Below, in pieces: positions 6,323 to 14,766 of a stretch of 15,114 bases of DNA; positions within the stretch are counted from its first letter, which is position 1; each line of letters starts with the position of its first letter. The notes under the pieces are model-generated. The model made no database searches and was not told the DNA's origin. It saw nothing but the letters and a program-made list of their open reading frames with translations. Both the position numbers and the translations under genes were made by a program. Origin of the DNA: Nitratifractor sp964650685 (GTDB taxonomy: Bacteria > Campylobacterota > Campylobacteria > Campylobacterales > Sulfurovaceae); assembly GCA_964650685.1 (NCBI GenBank), contig CAZYUW010000034.1, forward strand, positions 1 to 15,114. The letters are read 5' to 3'.

Positions 6323-7765
6323 TTAGAATTTTCTCCAGAACGATGAAGCCAGCAATATATAGACAGTATAACACTCGAGTCGGCCTACAATCATCCCCAC
6401 AGATAGAACTATTTTGTCCATATCGGAGAAAAAGGCGAAATTGCCGGAGGGGCCTACTTGCGAGAATCCAGGTCCAATATTGCCTATGATCGCAAGCGCT
6501 CCGGAAAGTGCCGTCATCACATCGAATCCTCTGGCATACAGGTACAATACAAGCATGACATTGCTAAATATAAACAAAGCGAAAAAACCGAATATGGACG
6601 ATTTTATTTCATTTCCCACTTTTCTCCTGTCTACATATACCGAGATTGTCGCCTTTGGATGAAGTATGCGCTTGAGCTCGACAAAGAGGGTTTTGAGCAT
6701 TATCACATACCGTATGACTTTTACCCCTCCGGCTGTAGAACCCGCGTTGCCCCCTATAAACATTGCAAGAAATATAAGCGCTATCGCGGCATGACTCCAG
6801 GTGCCGTAATCCAGAGTCGCGAAACCGGTAGTCGTCATGACAGACGAAATGGTAAAGAATGAATGGGTTGCGGAATGCCAGAAACCGTCGCTGTCTGTCC
6901 ATTCGTGAGTCAAGGTCAAAAGTGCACCCAGTATAAAAAAGATGACAAAGTACCATCTGACCTCTTCACTGCGATAACCACTCCAGTCTTTGTAAAAAAG
7001 ACGCAAATGAGCAAGAAAGTTTATCCCCGAAAGAAGCATGAAAATCGTTGTCGTCCATATGATGGGAATACTCTCAAAAGCACCCAGAGATAGATTTTTT
7101 GTGGAAAATCCTCCAGTCGAAATCGTGGAAAACGCATGATTGATCGCATCGAACCAGCCCATACCAAAAATATGCAGCAAAACGGCATCCATAACTGTCA
7201 AAGCAAAATATATTTTCCAGAGGCTCGCTGCGGTATCTTTGATCTTCGGTCTGAGTTTCTCTATCTGTATTCCGGTCGATTCGGCCCTGAACAGACTCAG
7301 GCTCCCCGAAGGATTTATCATAGACAGAAGACCTACGCCAAGCACGATGATACCCATACCCCCCATCCAGTGCATAAGACTTCTGTGAAAAAGAATGAAG
7401 TGGGGCAATGACTCTATGTTTGTATACACAGTAGCGCCGGTTGTCGTAAAACCGCTGATAGCCTCAAAAAAAGCGGAAACCGGACTTGCCGAAGTGTACA
7501 ATACCAGCGGTACGGCGCCAATGATACCCAGCAGTATCCACAACAGATTTACAGCGAGAATACTCTCTCTAATTTTCAGATCTATCCTGTTGTCCCTCAA
7601 TGCTATCCATATCAATAGATTGAAGACAATAAAGGCCGAAAGATAAAAAATCAGCAGATCGATATTTTCCGCGTAATATAATCCAACGGCTATTTCCAGG
7701 CTGAAAAAGACTCCAACCGCCATTCCGATCAGACTCAAAACTTTCAATATGCTTTTAAAGTCCAT
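6323..7765 (-). CDS. trkH: Trk-type potassium transporter membrane subunit TrkH
   Basis: TrkH forms the inner-membrane K+ pathway and is gated by the cytoplasmic TrkA ring. The 480-residue length is typical. All four pore-loop selectivity-filter segments are visible: FTTTGAT (106-112), ISTGGFST (215-222), TTTGFAT (311-317) and GNIGPGF (428-434). The loop GGNAGSTAGGVKVIR at 338-352 is a strong family signature, and the ending LECYTVYILLASSFWR matches the last helix. Several hydrophobic helices flank each filter. The start at 7765 overlaps the trkA stop by 11 bp, so the two are translationally coupled. Nothing looks truncated. KtrB and TrkG are close relatives; the partner being a two-domain TrkA favours TrkH. 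After the stop there is an AT-only palindrome (6311-6324) but no convincing terminator before the nirS promoter. Confidence 0.95.
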   Translation of the reverse strand: MDFKSILKVLSLIGMAVGVFFSLEIAVGLYYAENIDLLIFYLSAFIVFNLLIWIALRDNRIDLKIRESILAVNLLWILLGIIGAVPLVLYTSASPVSAFFEAISGFTTTGATVYTNIESLPHFILFHRSLMHWMGGMGIIVLGVGLLSMINPSGSLSLFRAESTGIQIEKLRPKIKDTAASLWKIYFALTVMDAVLLHIFGMGWFDAINHAFSTISTGGFSTKNLSLGAFESIPIIWTTTIFMLLSGINFLAHLRLFYKDWSGYRSEEVRWYFVIFFILGALLTLTHEWTDSDGFWHSATHSFFTISSVMTTTGFATLDYGTWSHAAIALIFLAMFIGGNAGSTAGGVKVIRYVIMLKTLFVELKRILHPKATISVYVDRRKVGNEIKSSIFGFFALFIFSNVMLVLYLYARGFDVMTALSGALAIIGNIGPGFSQVGPSGNFAFFSDMDKIVLSVGMIVGRLECYTVYILLASSFWRKF

Positions 7766-9074
7766 TCAGCCAGCTCTCCATCATCTCAGCTTCGCTCTCT
7801 TTCATAAAAACAGCAAGTATATCCTCCTCTTCTATATATATGGTCTCGTCGAAATCGAACAACTCCCCTTTTCTGATATAGAACATCTTGACCGAATCTC
7901 TTTTTTCCCTCGGTTTCAATCTACGACCTGCCATATGTGAACCGGGAAATATTTTTCTTAAAAACAGAGATCCCATCCCGCCACAATATTTTCTTTCCGT
8001 AACTATTCGGCTGGAGTGTATTTTTTCCGTGATTGTATGAAAAGCGCTCATTTTCGGACCTCTGACTACCACTATCCCCAGAGAGTGCATCAGACTGTAA
8101 TACTCTATCTCGTTGTTTATCGCTATGACTTTTTTGATACCGTACTCTTTTGCCTCGAGACATTTGATTATATTGTATTCGTCATTTTCCGTCGCGGCTA
8201 TCATCATATCCGCATGAATCAGTCCCTCCTCTTCAAACAGTGTGGAAGTACCGTATTTGCAGCTAAGCACCATCGCTTCCCCATCCAGCATTTCGTCGGC
8301 CACTTCACATTTTCTCAAATCTTTTTCGATCAGTTTTACCTCTTTGCCATACTCTATCAGTTTTCTGGCAATGGCCACACCCAGATCTCCCGCACCAAAA
8401 ACGACACACTTATCTATATTGTCCGGAGCCTCGGTTTCCAACATAGTACACAGCTGCCTTATCCTGGACTCATCCCCAAAAAAATAGACCAAATCACCAG
8501 ATTCTATTTCAATCTCACCTTTTCCAGGCAAAATAAATATGTTTTTCCTTTCTATGCCTACGACAGCGCATCCTTCCGGTTTCAGCTTAATATTGTCACT
8601 CAAGCCGGTAGCGCGAACCGATATCAGCTTCATATCAGTATACGAAAAACTTTTGACATTGTTCGCCCTGGGATATGAAAAGAGCATCTGGACTGTTTCG
8701 GATGTCAAATTCAAAGGAAATACCGCATCACTGATTTCGAGCTTCTCCCTAATGGAGCTTTTGGCAAAAAATTCATTACGCAAGCGAATGAATTTGCGTT
8801 TGATCTCTATGCTGTCACCGGCTATCAGTGTAGAGATGATATTGGCCTCGTCCATATCGGTCACAGCTATAAAAATATCTGCCTCTTTCTCTATCAGTTT
8901 GCGGTATGTCAATGGATCCTCTATATCACCATGAACCGGTAGAATATCCAGGCTCTCCTGCAACCTCTTGAGCGCCTCAGAATTTCTATCTATGACAGTT
9001 ACATTATGTGCGACAGACAGAGTTCTGGCCAACTGAAAACCTACGCGCCCCGCTCCGGCTATAATTATATTCAT
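7755..9074 (-). CDS. trkA: Trk potassium uptake regulatory subunit TrkA
   Basis: A cytoplasmic nucleotide-sensing subunit of the Trk system. The 439 residues comprise two tandem RCK units, the classic TrkA arrangement. The first Rossmann motif GAGRVG is at 7-12 with acidic D29 at the end of the second strand (TVIDRN). The second, GAGDLG, is at 227-232 with E250 in KLIEKD. RCK_C-like segments follow each unit (about 140-215 and 360-430). The start at 9074 overlaps the end of the ClC gene in an ATGA (4 bp), and the end overlaps trkH by 11 bp, so clcA-trkA-trkH is read as one coupled unit. NAD(H) and ATP binding are family knowledge; both dinucleotide motifs look intact. Confidence 0.95.
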   Translation of the reverse strand: MNIIIAGAGRVGFQLARTLSVAHNVTVIDRNSEALKRLQESLDILPVHGDIEDPLTYRKLIEKEADIFIAVTDMDEANIISTLIAGDSIEIKRKFIRLRNEFFAKSSIREKLEISDAVFPLNLTSETVQMLFSYPRANNVKSFSYTDMKLISVRATGLSDNIKLKPEGCAVVGIERKNIFILPGKGEIEIESGDLVYFFGDESRIRQLCTMLETEAPDNIDKCVVFGAGDLGVAIARKLIEYGKEVKLIEKDLRKCEVADEMLDGEAMVLSCKYGTSTLFEEEGLIHADMMIAATENDEYNIIKCLEAKEYGIKKVIAINNEIEYYSLMHSLGIVVVRGPKMSAFHTITEKIHSSRIVTERKYCGGMGSLFLRKIFPGSHMAGRRLKPREKRDSVKMFYIRKGELFDFDETIYIEEEDILAVFMKESEAEMMESWLNGL

Positions 9075-10504
9075 CTTCTGGATTTCCTTTTGGATATCTG
9101 AGTTTTGAAGATTTTGTTGTGTCTGTGTCTGATCAGTTTCTCACCACTGACTTTCAACCGTCTTCTGATCTTCTTGATGCGTCCGGATTCTTTTTCGCCC
9201 AGATCGACTTCCGCCTCTTCTATGACCTCTCCTATTTTAACCGCCAGCATTTCAGACTTTTTCATAGCCAATATCTGAGATGGAAAAATACTTCTATGAC
9301 CTGTTATCAAAAAACTTATAACGGCACTCAACGCGGCATAATGCGCGATTTCCAAACCAAACAGTTCCACAGCCATTATCGTAGCGGCTATAGGAGCGTT
9401 TGCCGCTCCCGCCAAAACACTGACGAAACCAAGCGCCGCAAAAAGAGCTATATGCTCCCCTCCGATCAGATGTCCAAAAAAGTGTCCGCTTGTCGCTCCT
9501 ATATAGAATATCGGGGTAATGATACCTCCACTGCCACCAACCCCGAGAGTGATCGAGGTGAACAGAGTCTTCATCAAAAACGCATACCATGGCAACTTGT
9601 CCGACACATAGGTATGAGAAGCCAGAGCCTCTTTTATGGCAGGAATACCCAGTCCCAGATAACTCTCCCCGAAAATCGCGGCCAACAGCACCAGTAACGC
9701 CCCGCCTCCAAAAGCTATCGTATATGGATGGGCTGGAATTTTGGATATGAGTGCCGAAACCCTGTCGATAAGAGAGATGATAAAATCTGATACCAAACCA
9801 AAAAATATTCCAGCTATCACAACCTGCACAATCAATGGCAGATCCAATATCACCTTTTGATAAAAATGGATATCGAAATATGTATACTCGATACCAAGAA
9901 ACTGGGCTGTTGTAAAAGCGGCGAATCCCGATATGAACGATGGCAGAAGCACATCATACATTATCACCCCTATGATCAAAACCTCCACGCCAAATATAGC
10001 CCCGGCTATCGGAGTTCCGAATACAGAGGCAAATCCTGCGCTTATACCGCAGATAACCAGTTTTTTACGGTCTTCTTTGCTGAACTTCATCATATCCGAA
10101 AATACCGATGCCGCTCCGGCACCTATCTGCGCACCCGGCCCCTCTTTGCCAACAGAACCACCGGCCACAAGAGTCAATACGGTCGCCAAAAGTTTGACCG
10201 GAATAACCGCGACATCGATCTTGCCATATTTTTTGTGAACTGCTTCGATAACTTTTTCCGTTCCGTGGCCCTCTGCGTTTGGCGCGAAAGTTCTGATCAA
10301 AAATACCGTCAATACCAGAGCGAATGGCAAAAAATAGTAATAGGGTACCGGCATAATCGCTCTGTTGTTTTCACCGATGATCAATATTTTCAAAAAAAGG
10401 GTTACGATCGCTCCTATGGCCACTCCGACCAATGAGGACAGAAACACCCATTTGAGTACGCTCAGAAATATGAAGGTCTGTTCTTCAAGATGTTTTTTTA
10501 GCAT
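9071..10504 (-). CDS. ClC-family chloride channel / Cl-/H+ antiporter
   Basis: An integral membrane protein of 477 residues with ClC signatures: GSVGKEGPGAQIGA (116-129, with the gating glutamate at E121), GIITP (327-331, the GIFAP position) and LAGAANAPIAATIMAVELF (364-382). The first anion-binding motif, GSGIP in E. coli ClcA, appears as GHGTE (79-83). The usual C-terminal pore tyrosine appears to be F406 in RSIFPSQ. E121 suggests coupled Cl-/H+ exchange rather than a pure channel, by analogy. There are no CBS domains; instead the last 40 residues are strongly basic (GRIKKIRRRLKVSGEKLIRH and following). An AGGA site precedes the ATG. The 4-bp overlap with trkA links anion movement to K+ uptake, fitting charge balance or osmotic adjustment. 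The substrate, chloride or another anion, cannot be settled from sequence. Confidence 0.9.
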   Translation of the reverse strand: MLKKHLEEQTFIFLSVLKWVFLSSLVGVAIGAIVTLFLKILIIGENNRAIMPVPYYYFLPFALVLTVFLIRTFAPNAEGHGTEKVIEAVHKKYGKIDVAVIPVKLLATVLTLVAGGSVGKEGPGAQIGAGAASVFSDMMKFSKEDRKKLVICGISAGFASVFGTPIAGAIFGVEVLIIGVIMYDVLLPSFISGFAAFTTAQFLGIEYTYFDIHFYQKVILDLPLIVQVVIAGIFFGLVSDFIISLIDRVSALISKIPAHPYTIAFGGGALLVLLAAIFGESYLGLGIPAIKEALASHTYVSDKLPWYAFLMKTLFTSITLGVGGSGGIITPIFYIGATSGHFFGHLIGGEHIALFAALGFVSVLAGAANAPIAATIMAVELFGLEIAHYAALSAVISFLITGHRSIFPSQILAMKKSEMLAVKIGEVIEEAEVDLGEKESGRIKKIRRRLKVSGEKLIRHRHNKIFKTQISKRKSRR

Positions 10505-10807
10505 CTAATCCTAAACTTTTTCAATATATTTTCAACACAAAGACCTATTATAACGATTATGTGATGAAAACTTTTTTGAAAACTCCATTTATTCCATTTT
10601 TTACAAAACTTCAACAGCTATTCGCGAATTGATAATAAACTTTTTCCACATTGGTCGATCGTTCTAACCGTCTTTTTACTGCTTTTTGGCTATTATCGTT
10701 TTTTATAAAATATATATCGATACTGCTGTTTAATTCAGAAGTTAGCCGAATATTTATGGTTTTTTGAAAAAGGGGTATGAAGTGCCGCAAAAAATATGGA
10801 GACAAAT
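10505..10807. promoter_or_regulatory. Divergent intergenic region between clcA-trkAH and ilvE operons
   Basis: An AT-rich region of about 300 bp holding promoters for both directions. A consensus -10 for the leftward operon is visible (next entry). A rightward -10 for ilvE may be TATAAA at 10704-10709, without a recognisable -35. A 10-bp perfect palindrome ATTCGCGAAT lies at 10620-10629 and could be an operator. Short open frames here lack coding character. No FNR-type site was found. Confidence 0.5.
10547..10552 (-). promoter_or_regulatory. -10 element of the clcA-trkA-trkH promoter
   Basis: TATAAT on the minus strand, a perfect sigma-70 -10 hexamer. The implied start is near 10540, giving a leader of about 36 nt. 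The -35 region is AT-rich but not consensus, which is common in Campylobacterota. Confidence 0.5.
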
Positions 10808-11722
10808 ATGACGGAAGCCAAATTTATATGGATGGATGGCGAGATGATCCCATGGGGAGAAGCCAAAATACATGTTCTGACACATACACTGCATTATGGA
10901 AATGCCGTGTTCGAAGGCACAAGAGCGTATCAGACGCCAAAAGGTCTGGCCATATTCAGGCTCGAGGATCACTGTAGAAGACTATACAATTCGGCAAAGA
11001 TCGTAGCCATAGAGCCAAATATGGATTACGATACGGTAAAGCTGGCGCATATAGAGCTTTTGCAGGCAAACAGCTTTTCAGGAAATGTCTATATAAGGCC
11101 TCTTATCTATCTCGGATATGGAGTCATGGGGCTGTATCACGCCCATGCTCCGGTAAACACAATGATTGCCGCCTGGGAGTGGGGAGCGTACCTCGGAGAA
11201 GAGGGACTGGAAAACGGTATAAAGGTATGCACATCCTCCATCACCAGAAATCCCAACAGATCCACTTTCGGGAAAGCGAAAGCGGCCGCCAATTATCTCA
11301 ACAGCCAGATGGCCAAATACGAAGCTATAGAAAACGGATTCGAAGAGGCCCTGATGCTGGACGAGAACGGTTTCGCCGCCGAAGGTACAGGAGAGTGCCT
11401 TTTTATCGTCAGAAACGGAAAACTCATCAGTCCTCCCAACGACAACTCTCTCGAGTCGATCACACAGGCAACGATACTGGAACTGGCCAAATCTATGGAT
11501 ATCGTTATAGAGAGAAGGAATATAACCAGAGATGAGATATATATCAGCGATGAGGCTTTTCTTACCGGCACCGCAGCCGAAATAACCCCGATAAACTCTC
11601 TGGATCACCGTACTATAGGAAATGGTAAAAGAGGAGAGATGACAGAAAAACTTCAAAGTGCCTATTTCGATGTCGTTTATGGCAGAAACGACGACTATAG
11701 TCATTACCTCACCTACATATAA
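10808..11722 (+). CDS. ilvE: Branched-chain amino acid aminotransferase IlvE
   Basis: A cytoplasmic fold-type IV PLP enzyme that transfers the amino group between glutamate and the 2-oxo acids of valine, leucine and isoleucine. The 304 residues carry the expected motifs: HTLHYGNAVFEGTRAY (26-41), YIRPLIYLGYG (95-105), AKAAANYLNS with probable Schiff-base lysine K158, AAEGTGECLF (190-199, E192) and LTGTAAEITPI (252-262). The ATG at 10808 is preferred over one four codons earlier at 10796 because GGAGA lies 5 nt upstream of 10808 and overlaps the earlier codon. It is the first gene of the rightward unit; the next gene starts 14 bp after its stop. A D-amino acid aminotransferase or aminodeoxychorismate lyase is less likely given the EGTRAY and TGTAAEITP motifs. 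Confidence 0.95.
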   Translation: MTEAKFIWMDGEMIPWGEAKIHVLTHTLHYGNAVFEGTRAYQTPKGLAIFRLEDHCRRLYNSAKIVAIEPNMDYDTVKLAHIELLQANSFSGNVYIRPLIYLGYGVMGLYHAHAPVNTMIAAWEWGAYLGEEGLENGIKVCTSSITRNPNRSTFGKAKAAANYLNSQMAKYEAIENGFEEALMLDENGFAAEGTGECLFIVRNGKLISPPNDNSLESITQATILELAKSMDIVIERRNITRDEIYISDEAFLTGTAAEITPINSLDHRTIGNGKRGEMTEKLQSAYFDVVYGRNDDYSHYLTYI

Positions 11723-11725
11723 AGC

Positions 11726-11731
11726 AAGGAG
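11726..11731 (+). promoter_or_regulatory. Ribosome-binding site of the SPFH gene
   Basis: AAGGAG lies 5 nt before the ATG at 11737 and just after the ilvE stop. It is a strong site that supports this start and co-transcription with ilvE. Confidence 0.7.
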
Positions 11732-11736
11732 AAAAT

Positions 11737-12840
11737 ATGCCAGCGGATATGAACGACTATTTCAAGAAACGAAAACCGTCAAAAAACGAAAACTCAAATA
11801 TTGACGAAAACGGAAACGACAGCGACAGATTCAGTTTTGAAAACCCAATAAAAAACGGGGGAGGCAAAGGCGTGAGCGCGCTTATAGTCATAGGGATTGC
11901 AGCCGTGCTCATTATCGTATTCAAACCATTCACGATCATAAACTCAGGAGAAGTTGGAATCAAAGTCCGTACGGGAAAATTTTTCAGCGAACCCTTGGGT
12001 GCGGGTTTACATTTTTATATTCCGGTTTTCGAAAAGATCATTCCTGTCAATACCAGAATAAGATTGATTACATATAGCAACGATGCCAGAAACGCCTTGG
12101 GAGACGGCTACAGTAGTTTCGAAGGCGGCTTGAGAAGAAACCCCGCTATACAGGTGATGGACAAACGAGGTCTAACTGTCAACATCGATCTTGCAGTTCA
12201 GTATAGATTGCGTGCAGAAACGGCTCCAAAAACGATCGAAGAGTGGGGAACGAGCTGGGAAGAGAAAATCATCAACTCCAAAGTCAGGGAGGTGGTCAGA
12301 GATGTGATCGGCAGATATCCCGCGGAGCAGCTCCCCGAGATGCGAAACGAAATAGCCTCTTCCATTGAGATGAAGATCAAAGAGTCGATAAACTCTCTTG
12401 ACAGTAAACCGGTAATCCTCAGTTCGGTAGAGTTGAGAAATATCGATCTACCACCCAAGATAAAACATCAGATAGAGAGAGTACAGATTGCCAAACAGGA
12501 AGTGACCATAGCGGAGCAGATGAAAGAAAAAGCCAAACAGGACGCTCAGAGAAAAGTAGAGATCGCCAAAGGGGAAGCGCAGAGAAACAGGATAGAGGCG
12601 CAGGGGGAGGCTGACAAAATTACGATAGAGGCAACCGCTCAGGCAAAAGCCAACAAACTCATAGCCGACTCCCTGACGGACTCACTGCTGATGCTAGAGC
12701 AGATTAAGACCCAAAAAGAGTTTAACACTGCTCTTAAAGTCAACAAGGATGCTCAGATATTCCTGACACCCGGAGGGGCGGTCCCAAACATATGGGTAGA
12801 CGCCAAAGAGAAACGCAAAAGTACGGTTGTAGGCCAATAG
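11737..12840 (+). CDS. SPFH/band-7 (prohibitin-like) membrane protein
   Basis: A 367-residue protein with a polar, Asn/Lys-rich cytoplasmic head (1-45), one transmembrane helix (about 46-64, VSALIVIGIAAVLIIVF), an SPFH domain (about 66-250) and a long charged helical stretch (about 250-335) rich in AKQ/EAQ repeats that predicts a coiled coil. It ends in GGAVPNIWVD and a basic tail. The internal segment RLRAETAPKTIEEWG and the REVVRDVIGRYPAEQL region are typical of prohibitin-like proteins. These form large ring or cage assemblies in the membrane and often modulate proteases or membrane domains; the precise role here is unknown. From memory, Campylobacter jejuni has a similar gene (Cj0268c) beside ilvE. 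The gene is followed by hisIE with only 1 bp between them. HflC/HflK are related, but no partner gene is present. Confidence 0.87.
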   Translation: MPADMNDYFKKRKPSKNENSNIDENGNDSDRFSFENPIKNGGGKGVSALIVIGIAAVLIIVFKPFTIINSGEVGIKVRTGKFFSEPLGAGLHFYIPVFEKIIPVNTRIRLITYSNDARNALGDGYSSFEGGLRRNPAIQVMDKRGLTVNIDLAVQYRLRAETAPKTIEEWGTSWEEKIINSKVREVVRDVIGRYPAEQLPEMRNEIASSIEMKIKESINSLDSKPVILSSVELRNIDLPPKIKHQIERVQIAKQEVTIAEQMKEKAKQDAQRKVEIAKGEAQRNRIEAQGEADKITIEATAQAKANKLIADSLTDSLLMLEQIKTQKEFNTALKVNKDAQIFLTPGGAVPNIWVDAKEKRKSTVVGQ

Positions 12841-12841
12841 C

Positions 12842-13513
12842 ATGAATATAGACTGGAACAAAAACCCACTCATACCTGCCATAGCACAGGAGAGCGGCAG
12901 CAAAGATGTGTTGATGCTGGCGTACATGAACGAAGAGGCTTACACCCTGACATTATCTACTGGATACGCCCACTACTACAGCCGAAGCAGAAAACGAATA
13001 TGGAAAAAAGGGGAGAGTTCGGGTCATACCCAGAAAATCAAAGGAGTATATATCGACTGCGATGCCGACACGATATTGCTGGAGGTAGAACAAAAAGGTG
13101 CTGCATGCCATACCGGTCGAAAAAGCTGTTTTTTCACTCCGGCCACCGGTGATATCAACATCGCGCACCAAGACATGATCGACCCTTCCAGCATATACAG
13201 TGCGGTTGATACACTCTACCATACCATTCTGGAAAGAAAAAACTCCTCTGCGGCCAAATCGTGGACAAGGAGATTGCTGGACGACAAAGAGCTTCTGCTT
13301 TCGAAAATCATCGAGGAGGCAAAAGAGCTTGTTGAGGCAATCGATAGAGAAAACGACGAACAGGTCATATACGAAGCGGCCGATCTGCTCTATCACTCTC
13401 TCGTAGGCCTTGGCTACAGGGATATAAGCCCGGATAGAATCCGACAAGAGATTTCGAGGCGTTTCGTTACGAGCGGCATAGATGAGAAGAGATCCAGAGT
13501 GGATCGTAAATAG
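12842..13513 (+). CDS. hisI: Bifunctional phosphoribosyl-AMP cyclohydrolase / phosphoribosyl-ATP pyrophosphatase HisIE
   Basis: One cytoplasmic polypeptide for steps 2 and 3 of histidine synthesis. The N-terminal HisI half (about 1-115) has AYMNEEAY (27-34), SRSRKRIWKKGESSGHTQ (47-64), the metal motif DCDAD (72-76) and the zinc cysteines C73, C89 and C96. The C-terminal HisE half (about 120-223) has KSWTRRLL (139-146), IIEEAKELVEA (156-166) and YEAADLLYHSLVGL (177-190), the MazG-like Mg2+-binding helices that hydrolyse PRPP-ATP. The order, HisI then HisE, and the 223-residue length fit the usual fusion. The ATG lies 1 bp after the stop of the SPFH gene and has no strong Shine-Dalgarno sequence, so translation probably depends on coupling. 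No other his gene is in the window. Confidence 0.95.
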   Translation: MNIDWNKNPLIPAIAQESGSKDVLMLAYMNEEAYTLTLSTGYAHYYSRSRKRIWKKGESSGHTQKIKGVYIDCDADTILLEVEQKGAACHTGRKSCFFTPATGDINIAHQDMIDPSSIYSAVDTLYHTILERKNSSAAKSWTRRLLDDKELLLSKIIEEAKELVEAIDRENDEQVIYEAADLLYHSLVGLGYRDISPDRIRQEISRRFVTSGIDEKRSRVDRK

Positions 13514-13526
13514 TTCCTATCGACCA

Positions 13527-14747
13527 ATGTCTTACAGGATCAACAATTTCAAAAACTCTGTTCACGGTTTTTTTCTCTCGGCCGCTGTCAGCATTGCAGA
13601 ACCAGCTACGATTCTGCCCCTCATAATACACCATTTCAGCTCCAGTGTCGTGCTTGTGGGACTTTTCGCGTCGCTGCTAAGAGGCGGCGCGATAACCGTC
13701 CAGCTCTTTGCGGCATTTTACGCGCAAAGCTACAGCAAAGTCTTGCCGTACTTGCGTATAGTTTTTCTTTTCAGGCTCTTGTCATGGTTTTTTATAGGAT
13801 TATCCATATATCTTATTGGTGACACTCGACCCGTCATGACCCTCTGGCTGATTGGAACAGGACTGTTTGTCTTCTCTTTTTCGGCGGGCTTTGGAGGAAT
13901 ATATTTCAAAGAGATTATGGCAAAAGTATTCAGCAGTAGCGAACGGGGAAGAACGATGGCAAACAGACAGATCTTCTCCTCACTCGGAGCCATAGTGAGT
14001 GGCGGGGTAGCCGGATATGTACTGCAAAACTTCCAGGCGCCCCAAAACTTCGCCTATCTTTTCATGCTGAGCTCTTTAATTATGTCTATAGGATTGATCA
14101 CATTTATAACGATCGACGAACCGGCAAAAATATCGACCAACAAAAAAGAGGACAGCTTTCGGAGTTTTATAGCCAACAGCGCGAAAATTCTCAAAAACGA
14201 TAAAAAACTTCAGATCCAGACGGCAGCGTCACTGCTTGGGTACTCATTTTTACTTGCGATGCCTTTCGTCATACTTCAGGCAAAAGAGAGCATATCTCTG
14301 AACGGGTGGATTGTCGGGAGCTTTATCACTGTACAGATGATCGGAGGGATGATAGGAAATCTCTTTTTATGGAAATCATTCGGCAGTCACTATGTAAAAA
14401 TGCTCATGGTGGCATACTCTTTTATGATAACAGCTTTCGTGATTGTTTTTTTTGCGGACAACGCATGGCTGTATGGTCTGGTATTTTTCATATTTGGAAT
14501 AGGAATAGACGGTTTTAGAAACGCGGACATGAATCTAATTTTGGAAATAGCGCCGGAGCACAAAAGACCTGTCTATGTGGCCATACAATCGACTATAGTC
14601 TCTTTTGGACTCTTTTTTTCGATCCCGGGAGGTTTTATACTAAAAACTTTTGGATATTATACACTCTACAGCGTAACACTGTCTCTTTTGGGGGTCGGAC
14701 TATATATGACATACATACTCAAAAGAGTCATCAAAACTACCGCTTAA
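13527..14747 (+). CDS. Major facilitator superfamily (MFS) transporter
   Basis: A polytopic inner-membrane protein of 406 residues with about 12 hydrophobic segments in two halves, separated by a charged central loop (around 200-225, ISTNKKEDSF). The loop between helices in the first half has ERGRTMANRQIFSSLGA, an MFS-like conserved turn. No substrate-specific motif was recognised. The start is uncertain: the ATG at 13527 gives an N-terminus MSYRINNFKNSVHGFF that enters the first helix directly, but has no Shine-Dalgarno site. An in-frame ATG at 13482 would add 15 polar residues and overlap hisIE by 32 bp, with only a weak GAG upstream. Either is compatible with translational coupling to hisIE, which ends 13 bp before 13527. 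It is the last gene of the rightward unit and ends 19 bp from the convergent gene. Confidence 0.85.
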   Translation: MSYRINNFKNSVHGFFLSAAVSIAEPATILPLIIHHFSSSVVLVGLFASLLRGGAITVQLFAAFYAQSYSKVLPYLRIVFLFRLLSWFFIGLSIYLIGDTRPVMTLWLIGTGLFVFSFSAGFGGIYFKEIMAKVFSSSERGRTMANRQIFSSLGAIVSGGVAGYVLQNFQAPQNFAYLFMLSSLIMSIGLITFITIDEPAKISTNKKEDSFRSFIANSAKILKNDKKLQIQTAASLLGYSFLLAMPFVILQAKESISLNGWIVGSFITVQMIGGMIGNLFLWKSFGSHYVKMLMVAYSFMITAFVIVFFADNAWLYGLVFFIFGIGIDGFRNADMNLILEIAPEHKRPVYVAIQSTIVSFGLFFSIPGGFILKTFGYYTLYSVTLSLLGVGLYMTYILKRVIKTTA

Positions 14748-14766
14748 TGATCAATATTTTAGAGGC

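Noticed and set aside
6311..6324. Palindrome AAAATATATATTTT at the end of trkH as a terminator
   Set aside because: It consists only of A and T, would form a very weak stem, and overlaps the trkH stop codon, so it cannot be supported as a terminator.
8016..8678. A 220-codon open frame on the plus strand, antisense to trkA
   Set aside because: It is a mirror of the coding frame of trkA, with no family features; the aromatic-rich product is typical of antisense reading.
10611..10805. A 64-codon minus-strand frame in the divergent intergenic region
   Set aside because: It overlaps the ilvE start, lacks a convincing ribosome-binding site, and its composition looks like random AT-rich translation.
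10777..10977. A 66-codon plus-strand frame with an AGGGG upstream, overlapping the ilvE start
   Set aside because: It runs out of frame through ilvE and has no protein-like features; at most it might be a leader peptide, for which there is no evidence.
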